64,000 bases of DNA from Betaproteobacteria bacterium (GCA_018970545.1 JAGWWC010000002.1:1-64000); one strand, 5' to 3'; numbered from the stretch's first letter, positions 18,846 to 28,142 are shown. Numbers and translations: made by a program. The notes: generated by a model from the letters alone, not told the origin.

Positions 18846-20152
18846 ATACAGCCTCATCCACGTTGAATGCCTCTGATGGTTTCTTGATCCGCCGCTGGGG
18901 CCTCTGGGATTTGGGCTTCGGCCTGCTGGCCGCCCTTGGCGCGGCCTTTGCCACCCAACGCTATGCCTCGTTCATGGACATCTATGAACTGGTCATTCTC
19001 TGGTGTTGCGTGCCTGCTGCCGTTTTATTGGGCTATTTCTGGGCTGCACTTCGGCCATTTTTTATTGGATGTGCGGCGGCTTCGATTCTTGCAGTGGCAA
19101 TGTATGGCGGTGCTGCAGCGGCCGCGGAAAGTAATGTTCTCCTGAAGTATTTCCTGGCCTCACAGTCCGCCATCCTGTGGATGTGTGCATTATTTGCTTT
19201 TGCCACTGTTTCTTATTGGGTTGGGCTCTTCGCGCAGGGCCATACTGCCCTCTGGATGGGCAGCCTGCTGACCTGGTCGGCCTGTGTCATGGGATCGATT
19301 GGCTTGCTGGTGCGTTGGTATGAGTCGTATCTGATCAGCCCCGATGTCGGCCACATCCCGGTAAGTAATCTCTACGAAGTCTTCATCTTGTTTGCGGTGA
19401 TCACCGCGATGTTCTATCTCTACTACGAGAGCCGCTATAAGACGCGTAGCTTGGGTGGGTTTGTCTCGCTCATCATTACTGCTGCAGTCGCATTTTTGCT
19501 GTGGTACATCGTGGCCCGTTCTGGCCATGAAATTCAGCCGCTGGTCCCCGCCTTGCAGTCGTGGTGGATGAAAATTCACGTGCCCGCTAACTTTGTGGGC
19601 TACGGTACATTTTCCTTGGCAGCCATGGTGGGCTTTGCCTATCTGATTAAAGAAAATGCCCATACGACTTCAACTTGGAAGCTTGCGCCATTGTTTATTC
19701 TTGGCGTGCTGCTGTGTGCTGAGCCTCTGGTCTTTCGTCGCTCAGGCTTGCCCGATTATTGGGCCCTGTATTTCGGGTTTTCTGCAGCCTTCATTGGCGC
19801 CGTGATTGCGTTGCGACGACGCATCGGTGCAGCCCTTCCGGCGCTTGAGGTGCTGGACGATGTCATGTATCGGGCCATTGCAGTGGGCTTTGCATTTTTT
19901 ACCGTCGCCACCATTCTCGGAGCGCTTTGGGCAGCGGAGGCCTGGGGAACTTACTGGCAGTGGGATCCCAAGGAGACCTGGGCGCTGATCGTTTGGTTGA
20001 ATTACGCCGCCTGGCTCCATTTGCGCATGATGAAGGGCCTGCGGGGCCAGGTGGCCGCCTATTGGTCCTTGATCGGTTTACTGATTACTGGATTTGCATT
20101 TCTCGGTGTGAACATGTTCCTCTCTGGACTGCATTCCTATGGCACGCTCTGA
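18842..20152 (+). CDS. ccsA: System II cytochrome c biogenesis protein CcsA (ResC; also annotated CcsB)
   Basis: This is the haem-handling partner of ResB. The 436-residue protein is polytopic and contains the WWD haem-binding loop WGTYWQWDPKETWALIVW near residues 377-394, flanked by conserved His residues (for example in WLHLRMMKG after the motif and KIHVPANFVGYGTF before it). ATGA overlap with resB shows coupled translation. The end overlaps the msrP start by 14 bases, so msrPQ are probably on the same transcript. Confidence 0.96.
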   Translation: MNTASSTLNASDGFLIRRWGLWDLGFGLLAALGAAFATQRYASFMDIYELVILWCCVPAAVLLGYFWAALRPFFIGCAAASILAVAMYGGAAAAAESNVLLKYFLASQSAILWMCALFAFATVSYWVGLFAQGHTALWMGSLLTWSACVMGSIGLLVRWYESYLISPDVGHIPVSNLYEVFILFAVITAMFYLYYESRYKTRSLGGFVSLIITAAVAFLLWYIVARSGHEIQPLVPALQSWWMKIHVPANFVGYGTFSLAAMVGFAYLIKENAHTTSTWKLAPLFILGVLLCAEPLVFRRSGLPDYWALYFGFSAAFIGAVIALRRRIGAALPALEVLDDVMYRAIAVGFAFFTVATILGALWAAEAWGTYWQWDPKETWALIVWLNYAAWLHLRMMKGLRGQVAAYWSLIGLLITGFAFLGVNMFLSGLHSYGTL

Positions 20153-21116
20153 TGCGAAGCGTTTGATACGCGGCGACCACCTGTCGGGCCAGATCACGCC
20201 CGAGTCGGTGGTTCATCGCCGGCGCGCGATTGTGCTTGCAGGCGCTGCGCTGGCTGTAGCAGGCCCGGGCCGGGTGCAGGCCTCCACACCGAAGCCCGCC
20301 TCTGCCTATGCATCACTTGCCGCAAAGCCGAGCCGCTACTCGATTCTTGAGCGGCCCGTGCCGTTTGAAGAAGCGTCCACCTACAATAATTTCTACGAAT
20401 TCGGCCTCGAAAAGGAAGATCCCGCAGAGCGGGCTCCGGGCCGCCTGAAGACTGCGCCTTGGAAAGTGACTGTTGAGGGTCTAGTTGCACGGCCTCGCGA
20501 ATTCGATATCGACGAATTAAGGAAGCTTGCGCCGATGGAGGAGCGCATCACGCGCCTACGCTGTGTCGAGGGCTGGTCGATGGTGATTCCTTGGGTCGGC
20601 TATTCGCTCTCAGAGTTGATCAAACGGGTACAGCCGCTGGGCTCAGCAAAATTTATTGAATTCACAACCCTGGCGGATTCCAAGCAGATGCCGGGTCTTT
20701 CTTACCGTGCCCTGCGTTGGCCCTATCGCGAGGGCCTGCGGATGGATGAGGCCCAGCACCCACTGTCACTGCTGACCTTTGGCATGTATGGCGTGATGTT
20801 GCCTGAGCAAAATGGCGCGCCACTTCGGCTCATGGTGCCGTGGAAGTATGGCTTTAAAAGCAGCAAGTCGATCGTCAAGATCCGGTTTGTTGAAGCCCAG
20901 CCGCCGACACTCTGGACGCTCACCGCGCCAAAAGAATATGGCTTTTACGCCAATGTAAATCCTGAGGTGGCCCATCCACGCTGGTCACAGGCCACAGAGC
21001 GAGTTTTGGGCACCGACGCTTTGTTTGCTCCACGACGCAAGACTGAGCTCTTTAATGGTTATGCGGATCTGGTGGCACCGATGTATGCGGGCATGGATCT
21101 GAAGACCTTCTATTGA
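20139..21116 (+). CDS. msrP: Protein-methionine-sulfoxide reductase catalytic subunit MsrP (YedY)
   Basis: MsrP is a periplasmic molybdenum enzyme that repairs oxidised methionines using electrons from MsrQ. The 325-residue product has a twin-arginine signal (HRRRAIVLAGAALAV, residues 26-40). It carries an N-terminal FNNYYEF-like block (YNNFYEFGLEKEDP, about 82-95) and the molybdenum-ligand Cys142 in RLRCVEGWSM. PWKYGFKSSKSIVKI further on matches family members. The ATG lies inside ccsA; a GTG at 20207 just before the twin arginines is an alternative start. Confidence 0.96.
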   Translation: MARSDAKRLIRGDHLSGQITPESVVHRRRAIVLAGAALAVAGPGRVQASTPKPASAYASLAAKPSRYSILERPVPFEEASTYNNFYEFGLEKEDPAERAPGRLKTAPWKVTVEGLVARPREFDIDELRKLAPMEERITRLRCVEGWSMVIPWVGYSLSELIKRVQPLGSAKFIEFTTLADSKQMPGLSYRALRWPYREGLRMDEAQHPLSLLTFGMYGVMLPEQNGAPLRLMVPWKYGFKSSKSIVKIRFVEAQPPTLWTLTAPKEYGFYANVNPEVAHPRWSQATERVLGTDALFAPRRKTELFNGYADLVAPMYAGMDLKTFY

Positions 21117-21691
21117 TGTCACCGCGAACTGCATGGCAGCTGGTCTGGCTGCTCTGCGCACTGCCGTTGGCCGATCTTGTGTTTCGGATTGTGGGCCAAC
21201 AGCTGGGGGCCAATCCGCAGGAGGCCATCCTGAGAGCGACGGGCCTCTGGAGCCTGACGCTGCTCCTGGTCACACTTGGTGTAACGCCGTTTCGCCAGTG
21301 GCTGCGCTGGCCTGAACTGATTCCGCTGCGAAGAATGCTGGGCCTGTGGGCGTTCGGTTACGCCTGTATTCATCTGCTCGCATTCTGGGCCTTCGAGCAC
21401 GATTTCGATCTGGCTGGCGTTGCCGCTGATGCCGTCAAGCGGCCGTTTGTAACGGTGGGGCTGCTGTCATTCGGACTCATGCTGCCAATGGCCTTGACCT
21501 CCAATACCGCCGCAATGCGGCGCCTGGGCCGCGGATGGAAGCGGCTACATCGTGTGATTTACGCGATTTCACTCTTGGCATGCGTGCATTTTTTTCTGCA
21601 TCGGGCCGGCAAGAGTAATTTTATTGACCCGGCGATCGCAAGCGCTGTTGTGCTGATCCTTCTGGGATCAAGAATTTATTTTCGAAGATAG
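21116..21691 (+). CDS. msrQ: Haem-binding membrane subunit MsrQ (YedZ)
   Basis: MsrQ passes electrons from the respiratory chain or flavin reductase to MsrP. The 191-residue product is an integral membrane protein of the ferric-reductase-like family, with histidines in YACIHLLAFWAFEHD, WKRLHRVIYAISLLACVHFF and the family lead LTSNTAAMRRLGRGWKRLH. The ATG overlaps the msrP stop (TGATG). The 3' end overlaps the convergent lysA by 16 bases, leaving no room for a terminator. Confidence 0.95.
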   Translation: MSPRTAWQLVWLLCALPLADLVFRIVGQQLGANPQEAILRATGLWSLTLLLVTLGVTPFRQWLRWPELIPLRRMLGLWAFGYACIHLLAFWAFEHDFDLAGVAADAVKRPFVTVGLLSFGLMLPMALTSNTAAMRRLGRGWKRLHRVIYAISLLACVHFFLHRAGKSNFIDPAIASAVVLILLGSRIYFRR

Positions 21692-22995
21692 TCGGGAATT
21701 GATTCGGCTGCGATGAGGTCGGCGAACTCCTCTCGACGGCGAATCAGGTGGGCCTGGCCCTGCGCATCAATCAATACTTCGGCAGCCCTCGGGCGGCTGT
21801 TGTAGTTCGAGCTCATGCTCATGCCATAGGCGCCTGCCGAAAGTACTGCGAGCAGGTCACCCGCTGAAAGCGCAAGCCGGCGGTCTCGGGCCATCCAGTC
21901 GCCACTCTCGCAGACCGGTCCGACCAGATCCCAGGTGGCTTCAGGTACACCCGAGGGCGTGACTGCGACGACGGCATGCCATGCCTCATATAGCGCAGGC
22001 CGCATCAGATCATTCATGGCGGCATCGATAATCGCAAAATTCTTATGCGGTCCTGGCTTTAGTAAATCAACGCGCGTGAGCAGCACACCGGCGTTGCCGA
22101 CAATGGCCCGGCCAAATTCGAACAGGATTTCGGGCCGAGGACTGCGGCGTGTCTGCTGCCATTGCTGCAGCCGATCGAAAACCGCTGACAGAAGTGCAGC
22201 AGGCGTGGGCGGTGTCTCATCGTCATAGCAGATGCCCAGGCCGCCACCTAGATCAAGATGTTGAATCTCAATGCCTGTAGCGGCAAGCCGATCAGCAAGC
22301 GCAAGCACGCGATCCACGGCCTGCAGAAAGGGTGACAGGCTCGTGATCTGAGAGCCGATATGGCAGTCAATACCCGCGATCAGCACAGAAGGCATTGCCT
22401 TGGCCTGCCGATAGACCGCCTCAGCCTGATCCATAGGAATACCAAACTTATTTTCCTTTAGGCCTGTTGAGATGTAGGGATGGGTCTTCGCATCGATATC
22501 GGGATTGACACGCATTGAGATCGGCGCCACCCGCTTCAGTCCCGCTGCCACCTCTGCAACCCGATGCAGTTCTGCCTCTGATTCAATGTTGATGCACTTG
22601 ATGTTGGCAGCTATGGCGGCCGCGATCTCGGAGTCGGCTTTCCCAACCCCAGAAAATACGATTCGATCGGGCTGCCCTCCTGCTGCAAGCACCCGCTGGA
22701 GCTCGCCTACCGAGACAATGTCAAAGCCCGCGCCCTGGGCGGCCAGCAGCGCAATTAAAGCGAGATTGGAATTTGCTTTCAGCGCATAACAGATGAGCGC
22801 ATTTTTTTCCGCGGCAGCTGCCGCGAATTGCTGATAGGCCTGAAGCAGTGTCCGCTCGGAATAGACATAACACGGCGTGCCAAAGGCCTGAGCAATCTCG
22901 GTCAGTGGCCGGCCTTCGCAGCACAGTACGCCGGCTGAATTTCGATGGAAACGCGTCCCCGCAAGGGGGCCAGAGGATGAGGCTGTGGTGTTCAT
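21676..22995 (-). CDS. lysA: Diaminopimelate decarboxylase
   Basis: LysA decarboxylates meso-diaminopimelate to lysine, the last step of the pathway. The start at 22995 (MNTTASSSGPLAGTRFHRNS) gives 439 residues; the frame is open further upstream but overlaps lptM. The fold-type III PLP enzyme shows the PLP lysine in CYALKANSN (Lys73), the phosphate-binding GGGLGI, and the substrate motif GPVCESGD. The gene overlaps the lptM stop by 4 bases, so both are one operon. Confidence 0.97.
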   Translation of the reverse strand: MNTTASSSGPLAGTRFHRNSAGVLCCEGRPLTEIAQAFGTPCYVYSERTLLQAYQQFAAAAAEKNALICYALKANSNLALIALLAAQGAGFDIVSVGELQRVLAAGGQPDRIVFSGVGKADSEIAAAIAANIKCINIESEAELHRVAEVAAGLKRVAPISMRVNPDIDAKTHPYISTGLKENKFGIPMDQAEAVYRQAKAMPSVLIAGIDCHIGSQITSLSPFLQAVDRVLALADRLAATGIEIQHLDLGGGLGICYDDETPPTPAALLSAVFDRLQQWQQTRRSPRPEILFEFGRAIVGNAGVLLTRVDLLKPGPHKNFAIIDAAMNDLMRPALYEAWHAVVAVTPSGVPEATWDLVGPVCESGDWMARDRRLALSAGDLLAVLSAGAYGMSMSSNYNSRPRAAEVLIDAQGQAHLIRRREEFADLIAAESIPDYLRK

Positions 22996-23180
22996 TTTCT
23001 TGGCGGCTGCGTTGGCACGTTGGCCGGCGGACTGGATGACGCAGGGTCGGGTGCGTTTGGCGCTGCAGGCGCAGGGAACTGGGGCTTGGGCAGGGACAGC
23101 GGCCCTTTTTGGCCGCAGCCGACTAGAATCGTTGCCATCAATGGCGCCAGCCAATAGCCGAAGGTGCGCTTTCTATTCAT
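22992..23180 (-). CDS. lptM: LPS translocon maturation chaperone LptM (YifL-type lipoprotein)
   Basis: This 62-residue protein has a lipoprotein signal peptide with lipobox LVGC (residues 19-22), followed at once by GQKGPLSLP, the hallmark of the LptM/YifL family, then a Pro/Ala-rich tail. In E. coli LptM helps LptD form its disulfides. It is translationally coupled to lysA. Its ATG is 11 bases from the divergent cyaY start, the conserved cyaY/lptM arrangement. Confidence 0.9.
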   Translation of the reverse strand: MNRKRTFGYWLAPLMATILVGCGQKGPLSLPKPQFPAPAAPNAPDPASSSPPANVPTQPPRK

Positions 23181-23191
23181 GGAAGAGAAGT

Positions 23192-23521
23192 ATGACCGAA
23201 ACTGAATTTCTGGATCAGGCCGCTAAGGTCTTGGATGCAATCGAACGTAGGGTGGATGCATGGTCACAGGACGATGACACTGAAATTGAATCAGGCCGTC
23301 ATGGACCAGTCCTAGAATTGGAGTTTCCCTCCGGCCGAAAGTTGGTCTTGAATTTGCAGACGCCGATGCAGCAGATCTGGCTTGCCTCGCCGCGTGGCGC
23401 ATTTCATTTTGGATGGCGAGAGGGCGCCTGGGTTGACACACGCTCCGGGTCTGATTTTTGGAAGGTCTTTATGGAACAGGCCAGCCTGGAGGTGGGCCGG
23501 CGGCTGGCCGACACCGACTAG
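23192..23521 (+). CDS. cyaY: Iron donor protein CyaY (frataxin)
   Basis: CyaY binds iron through an acidic ridge and modulates Fe-S cluster assembly by IscS. The start at 23192 (MTETEFLDQAAKVLDAIE) is preceded by GAAGAGAAG and gives 109 residues. The frataxin motif is seen in LELEFPSGRKLVLNLQTPM and QIWLASPRGAFHFGW. TAGAAT at 23124-23129, inside lptM, is a possible -10 element. The stop is 6 bases from the stop of convergent mrcA. Confidence 0.96.
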   Translation: MTETEFLDQAAKVLDAIERRVDAWSQDDDTEIESGRHGPVLELEFPSGRKLVLNLQTPMQQIWLASPRGAFHFGWREGAWVDTRSGSDFWKVFMEQASLEVGRRLADTD

Positions 23522-23527
23522 GCCGCT

Positions 23528-25759
23528 TTATCTCAGGCCGACACTGGCCACCCCCACGCCTGGCCGACTCTCCTGGGTATAGAACTCCCCCCCGATATTC
23601 AGCACGCCATTGGGCATGGCCCGACTGCTGGCCGGCGCCTTGGCAAGCGCGACTTTGGCGAACTCCATCCAGATGGGCAGCGCGAGGCCACCACCGGTCT
23701 CGCGGTCGCCCAATTTTTTTGGCTGATCGAAACCTACCCAGGCCACTCCCACCATGCTGGCGTTGTAGCCTGCGAACCAGGCATCCATCGAGTCATTGGT
23801 TGTACCCGTTTTGCCTGCCAGATCCGAGCGGCCCAAAGAGAGGGCCCGCATTGCCGTTCCTGATCGCACGACTTCCTGCATCATGCTGTCGGCAATAAAG
23901 ACATGCCGTGGATCCATCACCCGCTGGCTTTCATTACCCGCCTTGGTGGGCTGCGCCTTGGCAACGGTTTTTCCCTTTAAATCGATGATGCGATCAATCA
24001 GGTAAGGATTGATTCGAAAGCCGCCGTTGGCAAAAACGGCATAGCCACCTGCCATCTGCATCAGGCTCACCGAACCTGCCCCAAGCGCCATGGTGAGGTA
24101 CGGCGGATTCTTTTCGGGCTCAAAACCGAATCGCGTGATGAAGTCCTGTGCGTATCGGGGGCCGATGGAGTGCAGCACACGAATCGAGACCATATTTTTC
24201 GATTTGGCCAAGCCGGTTCGCATGCTCATCGGACCATCAAATTTCCCGTCGTAATTTTTTGGTTCCCAGGCCTGGCCGCCCGTCTGGCCCGGATCAAACT
24301 GCACCGGCGCATCATTCACGATAGTGGCTGGAGAAAACCCTCGACTTAAAGCAGCCGCATAGATAAAAGGCTTAAACGCAGACCCTGGCTGCCGCCAGGC
24401 CTGTGTGACGCGATTGAATTTATTGCGATTAAAGTCAAAGCCTCCTACGAGTGCGCGGACTGCGCCGGTCTGGGGATTCAGTGCCACAAAGCCGGACTCG
24501 ACTTCAGGCATCTGTGTAATTTCAAAGTTGTTATCGGCCAGTCGAACAATGCGCACGACCGCACCTCGTCGCAGGCGCTTCGCAGGCGGCGCTACCGATG
24601 ACAGCCCGGGGCTTGCAAACTTCAGTCCATCTCCAGAGATCTCAATGCGCTGGCCTCGGGCGCGGCGGACAACCACTTTTGTATCGCTCACATCAATCAC
24701 GATTGCGGTCAACAGTTCATCGCTGTCGGGCCGATCATTTAACGCGTCTTCGATCGCGTCTTCTTGGGCGTCGCGCGCGCTCGGAAGCGAAATAAATGCT
24801 TCGGGCCCACGCCAGCCCTGACGCCGATCGTATTCCATTAGCCCATTGCGGACCGCTTTGTGGGCGGCCCGTTGCTCTTCGGCTGTGATCGTGGTGTAAA
24901 CCGTCAGGCCGCGCGTATAAGCCTCTTCTTTGTATTGATCGAAGACCAACTGGCGGACCATCTCAGCGATGTAGGGGGCCCGCACTGGAAAATCATCGAT
25001 GCGGCCGATGACCGTGATTTTTTCTTTTTTTGCGGCCTCGGCCTGTCGTGGGTTAATCAGGCCAAGCTTCTCCATTCGGCCGAGCACGTAATGCTGCCGC
25101 AGAGTTGCCCGCCGCATATTGGCGGCTGGGTTAAACGCCGAAGGTGCTTTCGGCAGGCCCGCCAGCATTGCGGCCTCGGCCAGCGTGATTTGCGAGATCT
25201 CTTTGCCGAAATAGGTTTGTGAGGCTGCGGCAAAACCGTAGGCTCGCTTGCCCAGATAAATCTGATTGAGGTAGAGCTCAAGAATCTGATTCTTGGTGAG
25301 CTTGCGCTCAATTTCAGAGGCGAGCAGCACTTCATAAATTTTTCTTGTGAATGTTTTTTCCGATGACAGGAAAAAATTTCTCGCGACTTGCATGGTGATG
25401 GTGCTCGCCCCCTGGGACTTGCTGCCAGAGAACACGTTGGCGACCATGGCACGTGCAATGCCAAGAAAATCAATGCCACGGTGCTGAAAGAAGGAGTCGT
25501 CTTCGGCGGCGAGAATGGCTTGCACCAGGACTTTGGGCACATCGGGCAGTCGGACCAGGCTACGACGCTCTTCGCCAAACTCTCCGATCAGCACGCCATC
25601 GGCTGTCAGGACACGCAGCGGCATTTTCGGCTGGTAATCTGCTACGGCATTAATGGGCGGCAGTCGGGGGGTGGCCAGGGCGATCACCAGCAGGCCGATG
25701 GCCACAACTGCCACCAGTGCCGCAAGCAAAATTCCGAGCCAACGCAGGACCACACCCAT
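23528..25759 (-). CDS. mrcA: Penicillin-binding protein 1A
   Basis: PBP1a polymerises and cross-links peptidoglycan. The start at 25759 (MGVVLRWLGILLAAL) gives 743 residues; the frame extends 34 codons upstream across aroK, which is unlikely. Order: membrane anchor (about 5-28), glycosyltransferase GT51 with AEDDSFFQHRGID and QGASTITMQVARN, an OB-like insert, then transpeptidase with SAFK (in PGSAFKPFIYAA), SKN (in KSKNMVSIRVL) and KTG (in AGKTGTTNDSMD). It diverges from aroK with only 34 bases between; pilM, usual here, is missing. Confidence 0.96.
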   Translation of the reverse strand: MGVVLRWLGILLAALVAVVAIGLLVIALATPRLPPINAVADYQPKMPLRVLTADGVLIGEFGEERRSLVRLPDVPKVLVQAILAAEDDSFFQHRGIDFLGIARAMVANVFSGSKSQGASTITMQVARNFFLSSEKTFTRKIYEVLLASEIERKLTKNQILELYLNQIYLGKRAYGFAAASQTYFGKEISQITLAEAAMLAGLPKAPSAFNPAANMRRATLRQHYVLGRMEKLGLINPRQAEAAKKEKITVIGRIDDFPVRAPYIAEMVRQLVFDQYKEEAYTRGLTVYTTITAEEQRAAHKAVRNGLMEYDRRQGWRGPEAFISLPSARDAQEDAIEDALNDRPDSDELLTAIVIDVSDTKVVVRRARGQRIEISGDGLKFASPGLSSVAPPAKRLRRGAVVRIVRLADNNFEITQMPEVESGFVALNPQTGAVRALVGGFDFNRNKFNRVTQAWRQPGSAFKPFIYAAALSRGFSPATIVNDAPVQFDPGQTGGQAWEPKNYDGKFDGPMSMRTGLAKSKNMVSIRVLHSIGPRYAQDFITRFGFEPEKNPPYLTMALGAGSVSLMQMAGGYAVFANGGFRINPYLIDRIIDLKGKTVAKAQPTKAGNESQRVMDPRHVFIADSMMQEVVRSGTAMRALSLGRSDLAGKTGTTNDSMDAWFAGYNASMVGVAWVGFDQPKKLGDRETGGGLALPIWMEFAKVALAKAPASSRAMPNGVLNIGGEFYTQESRPGVGVASVGLR

Positions 25760-25793
25760 AAGCGCAAGTGTATCGCCTGCTAGACTGCATTCC

Positions 25794-26327
25794 ATGCGAA
25801 ACATCGTGTTTATCGGCCTGATGGGCGCTGGAAAAACCACCGTGGGCAAGCGGCTGGCCAAGCGCCATGGGCTGCCGTTTCTAGATACGGATCAGGAAAT
25901 AGAGCGGCGCTGTGGTGCGAGTGTCTCGACCATTTTCGATCTGGAGGGCGAGGCCGGCTTTCGCCGGCGTGAGGCAAAGATGATTGCGGAGGCGATGGCC
26001 CTTCAGGACACGGTGGTGACCACCGGTGGCGGCGCCATTTTGTCGGAAGAAAATCGCAAGGCCCTCAGCCGAGGATTTGTGATCTATCTGGATGCACAGC
26101 CACAGCACCTCTGGACCCGCCTCAAGCTCGACACCAGCCGGCCGCTTTTAAGACAATCCTCTGATCCGCGGGCAGCCCTCGAGGCGCTCTACCGGGATCG
26201 TGATTCCCTTTATCGCGCGATTGCGAATCTGATTGTTCCCACGACCCGGGCTTCGGTGAGTGTCGTCATGCGCGCGATTGAGCAAGGCCTTAGTGATGCA
26301 GGATATTTTCATCATGAAAACGCTTAA
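25794..26327 (+). CDS. aroK: Shikimate kinase
   Basis: AroK phosphorylates shikimate in chorismate synthesis. The start at 25794 ([18 protein letters not shown]) gives 177 residues; upstream codons in the frame are antisense to mrcA. Walker A is GLMGAGKTT (8-16), followed by the shikimate-binding DTDQEIERR and the TTGGGAIL loop. The lid arginine is in DTSRPLL. A possible -10 element, TAGACT, lies at 25781-25786. The end overlaps aroB by 14 bases. Confidence 0.97.
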   Translation: MRNIVFIGLMGAGKTTVGKRLAKRHGLPFLDTDQEIERRCGASVSTIFDLEGEAGFRRREAKMIAEAMALQDTVVTTGGGAILSEENRKALSRGFVIYLDAQPQHLWTRLKLDTSRPLLRQSSDPRAALEALYRDRDSLYRAIANLIVPTTRASVSVVMRAIEQGLSDAGYFHHENA

Positions 26328-27414
26328 GGTGTCACTTGGAGATCGGAGTTATCCGATCTGGATTGGATCAGGCGTCAATCGTCTGCAGTCGTGTTGGCAG
26401 GAGGCGTTGGCGCCGGGCCGTGTTGCGCTTGTCACCAATGATCGTGTTGGCCCCCTGTATGCCGAGGCACTCGCGCAGCAGCTGCGCGAGTGGAAATTTT
26501 CAGTCGTGGTGATTGAGCTGCCGGATGGCGAGCAGAACAAGGACTGGCAGCACCTCAATCTGATTTTTGATCAGCTCATGGCACATCGATTTGAGCGGGG
26601 CGATACTCTCGTGGCACTCGGCGGTGGCGTCGTTGGTGATGTGGCAGGCTTTGCGGCGGCCTGTTATCAGCGCGGCATGCGATTCGTTCAGGTGCCAACG
26701 ACACTGCTTGCGCAGGTAGATTCATCGGTTGGCGGAAAGACTGCAATCAACCACCCGCTGGGCAAAAATATGATTGGCGCTTTTTATCAGCCCTCCGCGG
26801 TGCTGATTGACACCGACACGCTGGCCACCCTAGCCCCCCGTGAGTTCAGCGCCGGTCTTGCAGAGGTCATTAAGTACGGCTGTATTTTGGATACCGAATT
26901 TTTTTCTTGGCTTGAGCAATCCATTGACGCTTTGCTTGCACGCGAGCCTGCGGCACTGACGACAGCCATTACGCGTTCCTGCGAACTGAAGGCCCAGGTG
27001 GTGGCCGCTGATGAGCGCGAGTCAGGCCTGCGGGCGATTTTGAATTTCGGCCATACTTTTGGCCATGCGATTGAGGCGGGCCTGGGCTTCGGGTCTTGGC
27101 TGCATGGTGAGGCGGTCGGCTGCGGCATGGTCTTGGCAGCCAATCTCTCGCGCCGACTCGGCGGCATTACTGCGGAGCAACAGCAGCGTATTGTTCGGCT
27201 GGTGGCCCGGGCAGGCCTTCCCATTGCTCCGCCAAAATGGCCTGCGGCGCGTTTTCTTGAGCTGATGTCGCATGACAAAAAGGCCCAGTCCGGCCGTATT
27301 CGTTATGTGGTGCTACGCAGCATGGGTGCCGCAGAGATTTCGGCGGTCGAATCAGAACTGATCACCGAGGTCATAGAAAAAGCGATTGCATCGGGGTCAG
27401 ACTCGGGCGCATGA
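26314..27414 (+). CDS. aroB: 3-dehydroquinate synthase
   Basis: AroB converts DAHP to 3-dehydroquinate using NAD and a metal. The start at 26314 ([18 protein letters not shown]) lies inside the aroK end and gives 366 residues. Motifs: [28 protein letters not shown] (NAD binding), [28 protein letters not shown], and [11 protein letters not shown] with the metal histidines. The final residues (SGSDSGA) are encoded by DNA that includes the left 9-bp inverted repeat of the adjoining transposase unit, so the C-terminus may have been altered by insertion. Confidence 0.97.
   Translation: MKTLKVSLGDRSYPIWIGSGVNRLQSCWQEALAPGRVALVTNDRVGPLYAEALAQQLREWKFSVVVIELPDGEQNKDWQHLNLIFDQLMAHRFERGDTLVALGGGVVGDVAGFAAACYQRGMRFVQVPTTLLAQVDSSVGGKTAINHPLGKNMIGAFYQPSAVLIDTDTLATLAPREFSAGLAEVIKYGCILDTEFFSWLEQSIDALLAREPAALTTAITRSCELKAQVVAADERESGLRAILNFGHTFGHAIEAGLGFGSWLHGEAVGCGMVLAANLSRRLGGITAEQQQRIVRLVARAGLPIAPPKWPAARFLELMSHDKKAQSGRIRYVVLRSMGAAEISAVESELITEVIEKAIASGSDSGA
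27394..27402 (+). repeat. Left 9-bp inverted repeat
   Basis: GGGTCAGAC, the exact reverse complement of 28198-28206. It is located in the aroB coding sequence 12 bases before the stop. Confidence 0.6.
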
Positions 27415-27443
27415 TGTAGACGATTAGTGCCCAAGAGGAAGCC

Positions 27444-28142
27444 ATGGCGCGACAGGCCCGTGATGCACGTCCCGGAAGAACCTATCACTTGGTTCAGCGT
27501 GGGCATGATCGTGCCGAGATTTTTCGGGATGATCAGGATCGTAAGTCTTACCTTGAATCTTTTCTCCAGGCATCGGTAAGTTTTGGCCTGCGCGTGCATG
27601 CATTTTGTTTGTTAAAAAGCGAGGCCCACTGGCTGGTCACGCCACAGCGCGCGGATGCCATGGCCGATGTCGTTCAGCAGGTCGGCCGCAGCTATGTTCG
27701 GCGATTTAATTCTCGGTGGTCACGGCAGGGCACGCTCTGGGAGGGCCGTTACCGTGCATATTGGATTGATGAGCCGGCTTTTGGACTCTTGGTGCAGCGG
27801 GCCATCGAATGTCTTCCTGCGCGTGAAGGCCTGTGCAGCCGGCCCGCTGAGTGGGCCTGGTCAAGTCTGGCCAGTCATCTTGGACAGATGCCCGAGCCAC
27901 GGCTGACAGCACTCCCGACCTATTGGTCAATGGGCAATACGCCCTTTGAGCGGGAGGCCAAATATTCCGGGGTCTTCGATCAGGCTCTGGCCGAAGACAT
28001 TTGGGAAAACATTCGACGCGGACTTGCCAGTGGCCGACCATGGGCAACCGATCAGTTGATGGCCAGCCTCTCAGCAGAGGAGCGGGCTCGATGGGTCCGC
28101 AGGCCAAGGGGCAGGCCGTCCAAGGATGTCGGAGAATTCTAA
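27444..28142 (+). CDS. REP-associated tyrosine transposase-like protein (Y1_Tnp), catalytic motif altered
   Basis: The 232-residue product aligns with the IS200/RAYT superfamily: ARPGRTYHLVQRG at the N-terminus, VHAFCLLKSEAHWLVTP at 51-67, GRSYVRRFNSRWSRQGTLWE at 81-100 with the candidate nucleophile Tyr84. The canonical HUH pair (N-H-x-H) reads S-E-A-H, so the first metal-binding histidine is Glu60. The C-terminal part ends in a basic PRGRPSKD tail. A preceding AAGAGGAAG serves as Shine-Dalgarno. The intact frame with a lost histidine suggests either a decayed mobile gene or a host-adopted DNA-binding protein. Confidence 0.8.
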   Translation: MARQARDARPGRTYHLVQRGHDRAEIFRDDQDRKSYLESFLQASVSFGLRVHAFCLLKSEAHWLVTPQRADAMADVVQQVGRSYVRRFNSRWSRQGTLWEGRYRAYWIDEPAFGLLVQRAIECLPAREGLCSRPAEWAWSSLASHLGQMPEPRLTALPTYWSMGNTPFEREAKYSGVFDQALAEDIWENIRRGLASGRPWATDQLMASLSAEERARWVRRPRGRPSKDVGEF

